From Alkalidesulfovibrio alkalitolerans DSM 16529 (GTDB lineage Bacteria > Desulfobacterota > Desulfovibrionia > Desulfovibrionales > Desulfovibrionaceae), in NCBI RefSeq assembly GCF_000422245.1, contig NZ_ATHI01000003.1:1-64000 (forward strand): a stretch of 64,000 nt of DNA, read 5' to 3'. Made by a program: the position numbers and the translations under genes. Numbering within the stretch: the first letter of the stretch is position 1; the number at the start of each line of letters is the position of its first letter. The notes under the pieces were generated by a model. It had not been told where the DNA came from and made no database searches. It saw nothing but the letters and a program-made list of their open reading frames with translations. Below, one piece after another: positions 36,008 through 43,174 of this stretch.

Positions 36008-37036
36008 ATGGAAGAGAAGATTATGGATGCAATTGGCGTGGTGTTTACCGGGTCGGACAGCGACGGCGGCCTGTGGGCGCGTATCGACGCTGACGGGAAT
36101 GTGGTTCCCGATCCCGGACAGGCGTTTTTCGACACCCATCCCGTCTGGGGCGGCATCAAGGATGTCGTGATCGACGGGCAGTACATGGTGCTTATTCCCG
36201 CGTTCTACATCAAGCGGACCTGGCTGACGGCCGGAGAGTATGCTGGCAAGCATGCCTGGCTGATCAGTGACAAGCCTCTGGACGGGTTTTCCATTCATCC
36301 GGCCTTCCGCCGTGATGGTGGCGACCTGCAGCAGGTGTTCGTCGGCAAGTACCAGGCCAGCATGGACGGCTCCAAGCTCTCTTCCGTTCCTGGAGTCAAG
36401 CCCGCTGTCAGCCGGAGCCTGACGCAGTTTCAGGCCGACGCCGCCGCGCGCAACGAGGGCGATGTCGACGGCTTCATGCTCTGGAGCGCCTACCAGTGGT
36501 CCGCGATTCAGTGGCTCTACCTGGTGGAGAATGCCACCATGGACAGTCAGAGCAAGACCGGTCGCGGCCGCGTGGACGCCTGGGGCAAGGGTGCGGCGGA
36601 GGTTGACGCCGAGGACGTGGCGCAGGCCACTTATCGCGGAATCGTTGGCCTTTGGGGCAACGTCTGGCAGTGGATTGACGGGCTCAAGACCGATGATGGC
36701 GAAATCTGCCTCTGGGACCGCCACGGCCGCAAGACATGGGTCGAGACCGGCCAGATTCCCGACTCCATTGACGACGCTGTTTATCCGGTGACCTTCATGG
36801 ACGAGAGGACGAACGAATACGACCTCGGCGACCTCTTTATCGTGGACTTCGGCGCTGATGAGCAGAGCGAGTCCACAGCTCCTGATTGGCAGTATTGGGA
36901 CAGCTATCGCGAGGCCTTCCCGATCGTGGGCGGCCACTGGAGCTACGGCGCGCATGCGGGGCTTTGGAACGTCAACTGCGTCCCCGCGGCGTCGATCTCG
37001 CACTCGATCCTCGGTGCGCGCCTGGCGAAGGAGTAA
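36008..37036 (+). CDS. Remote DGR target protein (C-type-lectin-like variable protein)
   Basis: A 342-residue protein, almost wholly one FGE-sulfatase/C-type-lectin-like domain. It is homologous over its length to the last about 335 residues of the tail fibre (shared THPVWGG, DGQYMV, GKYQASMDGSKL, YRGIVGLWGNVWQW, FPIVGG). It lacks the fibre's virion-binding part and any signal peptide. The C-terminus is variable region VR1. AAAGGAG (35994-36000) precedes the ATG and directly follows the hammerhead. It lies in the early region, between HU and a holin-like gene, and is bracketed by ribozymes. How the protein is displayed is unknown. Confidence 0.85.
   Translation: MEEKIMDAIGVVFTGSDSDGGLWARIDADGNVVPDPGQAFFDTHPVWGGIKDVVIDGQYMVLIPAFYIKRTWLTAGEYAGKHAWLISDKPLDGFSIHPAFRRDGGDLQQVFVGKYQASMDGSKLSSVPGVKPAVSRSLTQFQADAAARNEGDVDGFMLWSAYQWSAIQWLYLVENATMDSQSKTGRGRVDAWGKGAAEVDAEDVAQATYRGIVGLWGNVWQWIDGLKTDDGEICLWDRHGRKTWVETGQIPDSIDDAVYPVTFMDERTNEYDLGDLFIVDFGADEQSESTAPDWQYWDSYREAFPIVGGHWSYGAHAGLWNVNCVPAASISHSILGARLAKE
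36910..37036 (+). repeat. DGR variable region VR1
   Basis: From the shared TTCCCGATCGTGGGCGG (36917 on) to the stop codon this segment aligns without gaps to VR2. The two differ at 19 bases, 18 of them at codon positions 1-2, giving 12 amino-acid changes. Most changed codons end in C, as expected if the template has AAC there. The 3' part 37010-37031 is invariant and GC-rich, the likely initiation-of-mutagenic-homing site. Confidence 0.88.
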
Positions 37037-37063
37037 TGTGCCTTGCCCCTTGGATCATGCTGT

Positions 37064-37081
37064 GGCGGGCGAAAGCCCGCC
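37064..37081 (+). other. DGR-type hairpin/cruciform after VR1
   Basis: GGCGGGC (37064-37070) and GCCCGCC (37075-37081) form a 7-bp stem with a GAAA tetraloop, 27 bases past the stop. In BPP-1-type DGRs a GC hairpin with a 4-base GRNA loop downstream of VR is needed for efficient homing. The same element follows VR2 at the same distance. Confidence 0.8.
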
Positions 37082-37089
37082 TGTTGAAA

Positions 37090-37154
37090 GCGAAACCGCC
37101 CTGAGTGGGCGGTCGTTCCGGAGAGACGGCGACCGGGGCCTGATGAGCCAGCCG
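37090..37154 (+). ncRNA. Hammerhead ribozyme, type II, copy B
   Basis: Same fold and orientation as copy A. Stem II is only two base pairs (GC 37090-37091 with GC 37147-37148). GAA 37092-37094. Stem III 37095-37101 with 37107-37113, loop TGAGT. GUC, cleavage expected after C37114. Stem I 37115-37121 with 37133-37139 (two G-U pairs). CUGAUGA 37140-37146. Loop I CGGC (37127-37130) can pair with GCCG (37151-37154). Loops have diverged from copy A while stems and core are kept, which supports selection on the RNA. The weak stem II may lower activity. Confidence 0.78.
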
Positions 37155-37168
37155 AATGAAAACGAAAT

Positions 37169-37181
37169 GCCGCAAAGCGGC
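37169..37181 (+). other. Small hairpin after hammerhead B
   Basis: GCCGC at 37169-37173 pairs with GCGGC at 37177-37181 around an AAA loop. It sits just before the ribosome site of the holin-like gene and could affect its translation or stabilise the processed 5' end. Confidence 0.4.
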
Positions 37182-37192
37182 TTGGGAGAAAC

Positions 37193-37477
37193 ATGCAAAT
37201 AACGCACCCGCAGACTTTGGTGACCGCGCTTTTCCTCGGAGCCTATGCCCTGGGATTCCGCTACGGCGTTCCGGCCGCGATGCTTCCGTGGCAGGTGAGG
37301 ACGTGGGTATGTCTGGTCACGCTCCTGTTCGGGGCTGTGAAGAGTTCCGGGATGCCCTTGGCCCTCGCCCTTTGCGCGGACTGCATAGCTCTGCTGGTCA
37401 TGATCCAGGCTGACGACAAGGTGACCCTCGCCGTGTTCGCGTTGACGATGATCGGCGCTTACTCCTTGAGGCCGTAG
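37193..37477 (+). CDS. Small membrane protein, possible holin-like
   Basis: A 94-residue protein with about three hydrophobic segments (TLVTALFLGAYALGF, TWVCLVTLLFGAVK, ALCADCIALLVMI, VTLAVFALTMIGAYSL). GGGAG precedes the ATG. It directly follows hammerhead B. Small size and helices suggest a holin or other inner-membrane phage protein; no family is recognised. Confidence 0.6.
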   Translation: MQITHPQTLVTALFLGAYALGFRYGVPAAMLPWQVRTWVCLVTLLFGAVKSSGMPLALALCADCIALLVMIQADDKVTLAVFALTMIGAYSLRP

Positions 37478-37496
37478 CCTGGGCGCGGAGGAGTCA

Positions 37497-37670
37497 ATGA
37501 CCCAGGACGAGAAGAAGCACGAACTGCGCAAGGCTCTTGCCGACTTTTTTACGAACCCGGCGGTGCTTGCGATGTGGCGTGGCCACATCAAGCGCAAAGG
37601 TCTGAGCTCGGAAGACGCCGAAGAGGTTGTCGGATGGCTGAAACTCTGGGCGAATGGAGGCAGTAAATGA
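37497..37670 (+). CDS. Small phage protein, 57 residues
   Basis: A short gene missed by length filters. ATG at 37497 follows GGAGGAG, and the stop overlaps the GemA-like start (ATGA at 37667). The product is charged and helical (DEKKHELRKALADFF ... SSEDAEEVVGWLKLW). No family is recognised, but signal and spacing are good. Confidence 0.7.
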   Translation: MTQDEKKHELRKALADFFTNPAVLAMWRGHIKRKGLSSEDAEEVVGWLKLWANGGSK

Positions 37671-38098
37671 ATAAAACAGGCCGTGGGCGACTGCTCTTTA
37701 TAGCTCACAAGGGTGCAAAGCAGCTGTGGGGAGACGATGAGGAAATGCGCCGCTCCATTCAGGAGATTCATACCGGCCATCGTTCATGCACCGCCATGGA
37801 TGACAAGGTGCTGACCAGATGGTGCTGGAAGCTCAAAGAGATGGGCGCGGACATCTACGTTCCTGATCCGGCTCCGCGCGGTGGACAAGACCTGACGAAG
37901 CCGACCACTCGGCAGCTCGCACAGATTGAACAGCTCGCTTTTGAGCGCGGATGGGAGGACGGGCTGAATGATGGACGTCTGCGTGGGTTCATCAAGCGCA
38001 CGGCTGGCGTCGACGATGTCACCTTTGCCAGCAGGAAGCAGGCAACCGACATCATCTCCGGCCTACGGCGCTGGAAAAAGCAAGAGGAGTCCAAGTGA
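37667..38098 (+). CDS. GemA/gp16-like regulatory protein (DUF1018)
   Basis: A 143-residue protein matching the Mu gp16/GemA family: LLFIAHKGAKQLWGDDEEMRRSIQEIHTGHRSCTAMDD at the N-terminus and LRRWKKQ at the end. In Mu, GemA affects host gene expression and DNA topology. ATGA overlaps join it to both neighbours. Confidence 0.8.
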   Translation: MNKTGRGRLLFIAHKGAKQLWGDDEEMRRSIQEIHTGHRSCTAMDDKVLTRWCWKLKEMGADIYVPDPAPRGGQDLTKPTTRQLAQIEQLAFERGWEDGLNDGRLRGFIKRTAGVDDVTFASRKQATDIISGLRRWKKQEESK

Positions 38099-38583
38099 TC
38101 GAACAGAAGCTGAACACGGAACACGCGCAGAAGCTGGAAGAGCTACTTCCCGCGAGCGTGAGGGAGCTGGCCGAGCATATCGGCCTGGACTTCGCCTTGC
38201 GCGTCGTGGAGAAGCTCGGCGGAACCACCCTGGACGTGCCGAAGGGAGACATTCCCGCAGGCATTGCCCGCATAGAGTGGCTTGGCGAGGTTCTCGGCGA
38301 AGATGTCGCCGCAGCTTTCGTGCGCCACTATGGCGGCAGTCGCGGGTTCTATATCCCGCGCTGCCAGGCTGCCGTCGCGGCCATGCAGGATTTGTCGATC
38401 CAGAAGCGCTTCGACGGCCTCTCCGAGCAGGGGCTATCGGCCCGTACGATCGTGGCCATGCTGGCTGTAGAGTTCAGTCTGACCGACAAGACTATCTGGC
38501 GCGCCCTGACGAGGATTCCCGGCGGTGAAAAGAAGGACGGCGGCAGGTCGCAGCAGATTGGCCAGCTGCCCTTGCCTCTGTGA
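38095..38583 (+). CDS. Mor-family middle transcription activator
   Basis: A 162-residue protein. The N-terminal half is the dimerisation part. IQKRFDGLSEQGLSARTIVAMLAVEFSLTDKTIWRALTRI holds the C-terminal helix-turn-helix of Mor/C activators. GGSRGFYIPRC precedes it. It likely switches on middle or late genes from promoters downstream. Confidence 0.8.
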   Translation: MIEQKLNTEHAQKLEELLPASVRELAEHIGLDFALRVVEKLGGTTLDVPKGDIPAGIARIEWLGEVLGEDVAAAFVRHYGGSRGFYIPRCQAAVAAMQDLSIQKRFDGLSEQGLSARTIVAMLAVEFSLTDKTIWRALTRIPGGEKKDGGRSQQIGQLPLPL

Positions 38584-38598
38584 TGAAAGGAGTGTGAA

Positions 38599-38919
38599 GT
38601 GGGTAAGGTTGTTGATTTTAACGACTACAAGAAAGGCGTCGCCACGCCCTACACCGTGAAGCCAAGGAATCGCCGGTGCGATCATCCACGGCTGCTCGTA
38701 AACGACCAGGCCCACACTGTGAAGTGTGAAAAGTGCGGGGAGGAGATTGACCCGTTCTGGGTGCTCCTCCAGTATGCCGACAGGCAGCGCAGAACGGAAC
38801 TGCAGGCCAAGCGCTATGAGGCAGCCTTGTCCGAGTTCCAGAAGATCAAAAGCGAGTGGAGCCTGACGCAGCGCGAGCGCAGGCGTATCGAAAAGGTCAT
38901 GAGCGAAACGACCTTGTGA
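38599..38919 (+). CDS. Small zinc-ribbon phage protein
   Basis: A 106-residue protein with GTG start and AAGGAG upstream. CDHPRLLVNDQAHTVKCEKCGEEIDP is a zinc-ribbon-like cluster (Cys, His, Cys, Cys). The rest is a charged helix. Similar small proteins occur near mor in Mu-like phages. Function unknown. Confidence 0.65.
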   Translation: MGKVVDFNDYKKGVATPYTVKPRNRRCDHPRLLVNDQAHTVKCEKCGEEIDPFWVLLQYADRQRRTELQAKRYEAALSEFQKIKSEWSLTQRERRRIEKVMSETTL

Positions 38920-38980
38920 TCTGGGGATAGCTTTTCCGAGAAAAGTTCTGTATCAAAAAGCCAAGGCCAAAGCCTTATAT

Positions 38981-39018
38981 CAGCGGGAGTCGCAAGCATA
39001 GTCTTGTGGCTCCCGCTG
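38981..39018 (+). terminator. Stem-loop after the early/middle genes
   Basis: CAGCGGGAG (38981-38989) pairs with CTCCCGCTG (39010-39018), and CAAG (38993-38996) with CTTG (39003-39006) inside. It lies in the 146-base gap before the lysis module, so it may end the early transcript. No strong T-run follows. Confidence 0.5.
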
Positions 39019-39065
39019 AATGCTTTCTACGCTCGCCCCGCCGCATATTGCCGTATCGTGCGGGC

Positions 39066-39563
39066 ATGAAAAAGAATTACAATCCCCCCCCTCAAATTTT
39101 CGATGCCGCGTTCCTCTTGATTGTGGCTGCCGAGGGTGGCGAGAAGGTCTCGGACGACCCTCGCGACCCCGGCGGCCTGACCAAGTGGGGCATTTGCCAG
39201 CGCTCGTATCCCGATCTCGACATCCGCGCCCTGACCGAATCTGACGCGCGCGAGATTTACAGGCGGGATTATTGGGATGCCTGCAAGTGCGACGAGCTTC
39301 CCTGGCCCCTTTCCCTCTACGTCTTTGACGCCGCCATAAACCAGGGCGTATCCGCTGCCGCGCGGATGCTCCAGGAGGCTGCCGACGTGACCGTGGACGG
39401 CAAGATCGGGCCGAAGACTCTCGCTGCCGCAAAGTCCCACCCGGAATGGCGCGCGGTCAGGTTCATGGCGCTGCGCGCGATGCGCTACAGCCAGACGAAA
39501 AACTTCGACCGCTTCGGCATGGGCTGGCTGACGCGGATTTTCGCCCTCGCCCAGGAGGTATGA
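39066..39563 (+). CDS. Endolysin, glycosyl hydrolase family 108-like
   Basis: A 165-residue muramidase-type lysin. AAEGGEKVSDDPRDPGGLTKWGICQ contains the likely catalytic Glu23 of the GH108 fold. RRDYWDACKCDELPWPLSLYVFDAAINQG and VDGKIGPKTLAA follow (peptidoglycan-binding domain 3-like). No signal peptide is seen, so holin-assisted release is expected. The stop overlaps the start region of the next gene. Confidence 0.85.
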   Translation: MKKNYNPPPQIFDAAFLLIVAAEGGEKVSDDPRDPGGLTKWGICQRSYPDLDIRALTESDAREIYRRDYWDACKCDELPWPLSLYVFDAAINQGVSAAARMLQEAADVTVDGKIGPKTLAAAKSHPEWRAVRFMALRAMRYSQTKNFDRFGMGWLTRIFALAQEV

Positions 39564-39985
39564 TGCTCCCCTTTGTTGGAGACCTGATCTCTGCCGGGGT
39601 CGACCTTATCAAGGGGTACTTCCCCCCGGATATGACTCCCGAGCAGAAGGCCGAGGCCGAGGCCAAGCTCGCACTACTGCAGCAGCAGGCCGTGGCGCAG
39701 GCCATGTCTTTCCAAGCCGACATGGAAAACCAGCTCACCGAGCGGCTGAAAGCCGACATGAGCAGTGACAGCTGGCTGTCCAAAAACGTGCGGCCTCTCG
39801 TCCTGATCTATCTGCTGGCTGCATGGACCATCTTTGCAGGCTTCTCTTTGTATCAGCACGATGTTTCCCCGGCCTACGTGGACATGCTCAAGCAGATGCT
39901 CATGGCGGCCTTCGGGTTCTACTTCGTCTCTCGCGGGGCGGAAAAGATCACGACCATTCTCAAGGGCGGCGGGAGCAGGAAATGA
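39563..39985 (+). CDS. Holin of the three-transmembrane (GTA-type) family
   Basis: A 140-residue protein. An N-terminal amphipathic segment, a Gln/Ala-rich coiled coil (about residues 30-60), then membrane helices in VRPLVLIYLLAAWTIFAGFSLY and MLKQMLMAAFGFYFVSRG. This is the layout of GTA_holin_3TM. ATG at 39563 has AGGAGG at good distance; the ATG at 39560 is too close. Works with the adjacent endolysin. Confidence 0.75.
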   Translation: MLPFVGDLISAGVDLIKGYFPPDMTPEQKAEAEAKLALLQQQAVAQAMSFQADMENQLTERLKADMSSDSWLSKNVRPLVLIYLLAAWTIFAGFSLYQHDVSPAYVDMLKQMLMAAFGFYFVSRGAEKITTILKGGGSRK

Positions 39986-40266
39986 CCGAAAGGCAGTTGC
40001 TGTTCGCAGCAGGACTTATGGTCGCCTGGAGCGGCTTTCTCGTGGGCATACTGCGGGCGCTCGTCTCCAAGATGGTAAGCGACATGGAAAAGCGCCAGGC
40101 CGAACAGGCGAAGGAGCTGGCACAGATCAGACGCGAGCAGCAGTGTTGCCGATCCGAGCTGGCCATCAACTTTCAGCGCAGGGAAGACTCCATCCGCGAA
40201 TACACGGCCCTGAACGTGAAACTAGACCGGCTCTACGAGCTGATGGCCCGGAGAAACAATGAATGA
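39982..40266 (+). CDS. Membrane-anchored small lysis-cassette protein
   Basis: A 94-residue protein with one N-terminal helix (LLFAAGLMVAWSGFLVGILRALV) and a charged coiled coil after it. Such a topology resembles i-spanins or DUF2730-like phage proteins. ATGA overlap with the holin gene supports membership of the lysis cassette. Exact role uncertain. Confidence 0.6.
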   Translation: MTERQLLFAAGLMVAWSGFLVGILRALVSKMVSDMEKRQAEQAKELAQIRREQQCCRSELAINFQRREDSIREYTALNVKLDRLYELMARRNNE

Positions 40267-40564
40267 GTTTGTAGATATCGCCAGGGCGGAGCGGGAGACC
40301 CTTCGCTGGGTGCTTCTCTATGCGCTGTGGCATGCGCGCCCCTATGGCACCACGGAAATGGTGCTTATGAGGACCGCCCAGGACGTCCCGCTGGCGGTGA
40401 CTCCCGACCTGGTCCGGCAGGAGCTTGCAAGTCTGGAAAAGCGCGGGTTGCTGACGATCAGCAAGGGGCCTGTCTGGAAAGCCGAGCTGACCGCCGACGG
40501 TGAGGACGTGGTGGACCACCGCGCGCCGTGTCCCGCAGGCGTCGCAAGACCTCCCAAGTGGTAA
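40259..40564 (+). CDS. Phage winged-helix-like protein
   Basis: A 101-residue protein. WVLLYALWHARPYGTTEMVLMRTAQDVPLAVTPDLVRQELASLEKRGLLTISKGPVW resembles a small winged helix, with the beta-wing near GLLTI. It fits the small protein found before the small terminase in Mu-like phages. Overlaps its upstream neighbour by eight bases. Confidence 0.6.
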   Translation: MNEFVDIARAERETLRWVLLYALWHARPYGTTEMVLMRTAQDVPLAVTPDLVRQELASLEKRGLLTISKGPVWKAELTADGEDVVDHRAPCPAGVARPPKW

Positions 40565-40569
40565 GCGGC

Positions 40570-41103
40570 ATGGCAAGGAAATCCACAGTCCAGCAGCTTT
40601 CACCGGAGATACGGTCCTATCTGGAGCGGCGGATCGTCGAGGGCAGATTGACGCTCGACGAGCTGATCGCAGACCTGCAGGACAAGTTTCCCGACGAGGC
40701 CGCTCCCTCCCGCTCCGCCGTGCATCGCTACGGAAAGAAGCTGGAACGAAAGCTCTCGGCCATCAAGGCGAGTACGGAAGCCGCGAAGCTCATTGCGGAG
40801 AGCGCGCCGGATCAGGCGGACCTCAGGTCCGCAGCTGTTATCAGTCTGGTCCAGTCGGAACTGTTCGATGCGATGGTGTCGCTGCAGGAGGCCGAGGAAG
40901 AGTCCGACGCCGGAGCGCGTGTCAAGCTGCTCTCCCAGGCCGCCAAGGCTATCGCGGAGGTTTCCAGAGCGTCTGTGGTTCAAAAGCGCTGGCAGGACGA
41001 GGTGGCCGACAAGCTGGCCAAGATCGAAGAGGCCATGCAGGACGATGCTCGTTACGACGCATACACATTCAATCGCATCAAGGAAGAGCTGTATGGCAGC
41101 TAA
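40570..41103 (+). CDS. Small terminase-like protein (DUF3486, Mu gp27)
   Basis: A 177-residue helical protein: LSPEIRSYLERRIVEGRLTLDELIADLQDKFPDEAAPSRSAVHRYGKKLER is the DNA-binding N-terminal part of DUF3486. It should recognise phage DNA for packaging with the large terminase. An upstream GTG at 40528 would add 14 residues; the ATG is preferred for context. Confidence 0.8.
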   Translation: MARKSTVQQLSPEIRSYLERRIVEGRLTLDELIADLQDKFPDEAAPSRSAVHRYGKKLERKLSAIKASTEAAKLIAESAPDQADLRSAAVISLVQSELFDAMVSLQEAEEESDAGARVKLLSQAAKAIAEVSRASVVQKRWQDEVADKLAKIEEAMQDDARYDAYTFNRIKEELYGS

Positions 41104-41867
41104 TGTAAAGCCCATTATGAAATATCCCGGCGGAAAGAGGTGGCTGGCAAAAGACATTGCCGCCATGCTTCCGCCGCATCGTTGTTATGTGGAGGTCTTT
41201 GGTGGCATGGGGGCCGTGCTCCTGGCGAAAGAGCCCTCTCCTGTCGAGGTGTACAACGACGTCGACGAGGGGCTGGTGACGGTCTTCCGCGTCGCACGGC
41301 ATCATCCCGACGAGCTTTCCAAGGAGCTTCGGTACTGCCTCTTTTCCCGTTCCGAGCGCCTGCACTGGCTGGAGTCTCCGGGCGAGACGGACATTCAGCG
41401 CGCCGCGCGGTGGATCGCTGCACGGTGGACCGGCTTTGCCGGGCTGGCCGGTCGTGGCTTCCATGTGTCCAGGTCGTGCGCTGCCGCATCGCGGGACACG
41501 CTGATCAAGAACATCATGGCCGTATCCGATCGCCTGGCTCGGGTGTCGATAGAATGCCTCGACTGGCGGCGGCTGATCGACCTTTATGACCACGCCCCTT
41601 CGGGGGGGGGGGGGGGTAGTCTTTTTCCTGGACCCTCCCTACGCGGACGGCGACCAGAAGCTGTACGCGAGCGGCGGCATAGACCATGCCGAGCTTCGGG
41701 AGCGCCTGCGTACTGTTAAGGGTAGCTGGATTTTGACCTACGGGGACCATCCGCTGATCAGGGAGCTGTATGCGGATTGCGAGATCGTGGAGCGAGAGCG
41801 CTGGAGGGGTATAAACAATGCAGCCCGCAAGCGCTACGTTGAACTTTTAATCAGGCCGAAAGAATGA
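41093..41867 (+). pseudogene. Dam-type DNA adenine methyltransferase, frame broken at a 15-G tract
   Basis: The 5' frame starts ATG 41093 and gives the D12-class N-terminus: KYPGGKRWLAKDIAAMLP and VEVFGGMGAVLLAKE (SAM site). At 41602-41616 there is a run of 15 G. With 15 G the frame runs into unrelated sequence to 41719. The next frame gives VVFFLDPPYADGDQKLY, holding the catalytic DPPY (41631-41642), and runs to 41867. One G fewer (or two more) would join both parts into about 257 residues. So it is either phase-variable and OFF, or a sequencing length error. It ends with an overlap onto the terminase ATG. Confidence 0.85.
41602..41616 (+). repeat. Poly-G tract (15 G) inside the methyltransferase gene
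   Basis: A homopolymer of 15 G within coding sequence, between the target-recognition part and the catalytic DPPY. Such tracts slip during replication and act as ON/OFF switches. 14 G would restore the full frame. Confidence 0.85.
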
Positions 41868-43174
41868 GCGAATCAGTCCTTTATCCGTACCAGCGCAGAT
41901 ACCTGAACGACACCTCCAGGTTTAAGTCGGGCATGTGGAGCCGTCAGACCGGCAAGACATTCACGACCACCCTGGAGGCCGTTCTGGACTGCCTTGACGC
42001 GGAGACGCAGGGCAAGTCTCGCCGATGGACCATTCTGTCCGTCAGCCAGGCCCGCGCCCTGGACGCCATGGACAACGGCGTGAAGCTCCACCTGCGCGCG
42101 TTCAAGGCCGGTTTCGAAGCGTTGGCCGTCCCCTTCGCCGCGAACGAGCTGGCCTTCGAGGTTAGGCTTCCCAAGGGGAGCCGCATACGGTGCGTGGCCG
42201 CGAACCCCGACACCGCGCGAGGTATGACGGAAAACCTCATTCTTGACGAGTTTGCCCACCATAAGGACAACCGGGCGATATGGAAGGCCCTCTTCCCCGT
42301 CATATCCCGCCCCGACCTCAAGCTGCGCGTCATATCCACGCCCGGCGGAGTCGGAGACAAATTTCACGAGATCATGACCGATCCCGAGTCGGTCTTCTCC
42401 CGGCACATTGTGACCATCTACGACGCCGTCGCCGACGGGCTCCCGCGAGACGTCGAAGAGCTGCGACGGGGCATGTCCGACCCGGAAGCCTGGGCGCAGG
42501 AGTTCGAGTGCCAGTTCGTCGACGCGGCCTCGGCCTGGCTCCCTTATGAGCTGGTCGGCAGCTGCGAGGACGAGGCCGCGGGGATTCCCGCAAAGTACTC
42601 CGGCGGCCATTGCTTTGTGGGGATGGACTTTGCGGCTCGCGGCGACCTGACCGTCATCGCCGTGCTGGAGATGGTCGGAGATGTCCTTTGGCTGCGGGAG
42701 CTGGTCGAAATGCGCCGGACGTCCTTTGCCGAGCAGCTGTCCGCCCTGGACAGGATCATGAAGGAATACCGGGTCTCCCGCGCCGCGCTCGACCAGACGG
42801 GTCTCGGCGAGATGCCCGTCGAAGAGGCAAAGCGTCGCCATGGCCAGTACCGTGTCGAAGGCGTCCTGTTCTCCGCAGTGCGCAAGCTCGACATGGCCAC
42901 CGCGCTCAAGGAGCGCATGGAGGATCGCTCGCTGCGGATTCCGCCCCGGCCCGAGTTGCGGTCGGACCTGCATTCCGTCAAGCGCGAAGCCAGCCCGACC
43001 GGAGCGCCGAGACTGATCGCCGAGCGGACCACGGAAAGCGGCAGAAGCCACGCGGACAGATTCTGGGCCTTGGCTCTGGCCGTCTCGGCGGCCGTGGAGC
43101 CGTCACCTGTATATGCCTATGAAACGGTCAGCCGGAGAACCTGGCGCGGAAGCGAGGATAATGAACGATGGTAG
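41864..43174 (+). CDS. Large terminase subunit (Mu gp28-like)
   Basis: A 436-residue packaging motor. MWSRQTGKTFTT is Walker A, NLILDEFAHHKD is Walker B with the catalytic Glu, and VISTPGG the coupling motif. The nuclease domain has GMDFAARGD, DQTGLGE and the final HADRFWALALA acidic site. Length fits Mu gp28. Together with DUF3486 it loads the head by headful packaging. Confidence 0.88.
   Translation: MSESVLYPYQRRYLNDTSRFKSGMWSRQTGKTFTTTLEAVLDCLDAETQGKSRRWTILSVSQARALDAMDNGVKLHLRAFKAGFEALAVPFAANELAFEVRLPKGSRIRCVAANPDTARGMTENLILDEFAHHKDNRAIWKALFPVISRPDLKLRVISTPGGVGDKFHEIMTDPESVFSRHIVTIYDAVADGLPRDVEELRRGMSDPEAWAQEFECQFVDAASAWLPYELVGSCEDEAAGIPAKYSGGHCFVGMDFAARGDLTVIAVLEMVGDVLWLRELVEMRRTSFAEQLSALDRIMKEYRVSRAALDQTGLGEMPVEEAKRRHGQYRVEGVLFSAVRKLDMATALKERMEDRSLRIPPRPELRSDLHSVKREASPTGAPRLIAERTTESGRSHADRFWALALAVSAAVEPSPVYAYETVSRRTWRGSEDNERW

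Noticed and set aside
36008-37036. Target gene as a formylglycine-generating or sulfatase-modifying enzyme
   Set aside because: The fold family is shared, but the gene has a VR, homing hairpin and homology to the fibre end, so it is a DGR target.
41093-41719. Reading the first methyltransferase frame as a complete gene
   Set aside because: After the poly-G tract its product lacks DPPY and is unrelated sequence, while the next frame continues the family.
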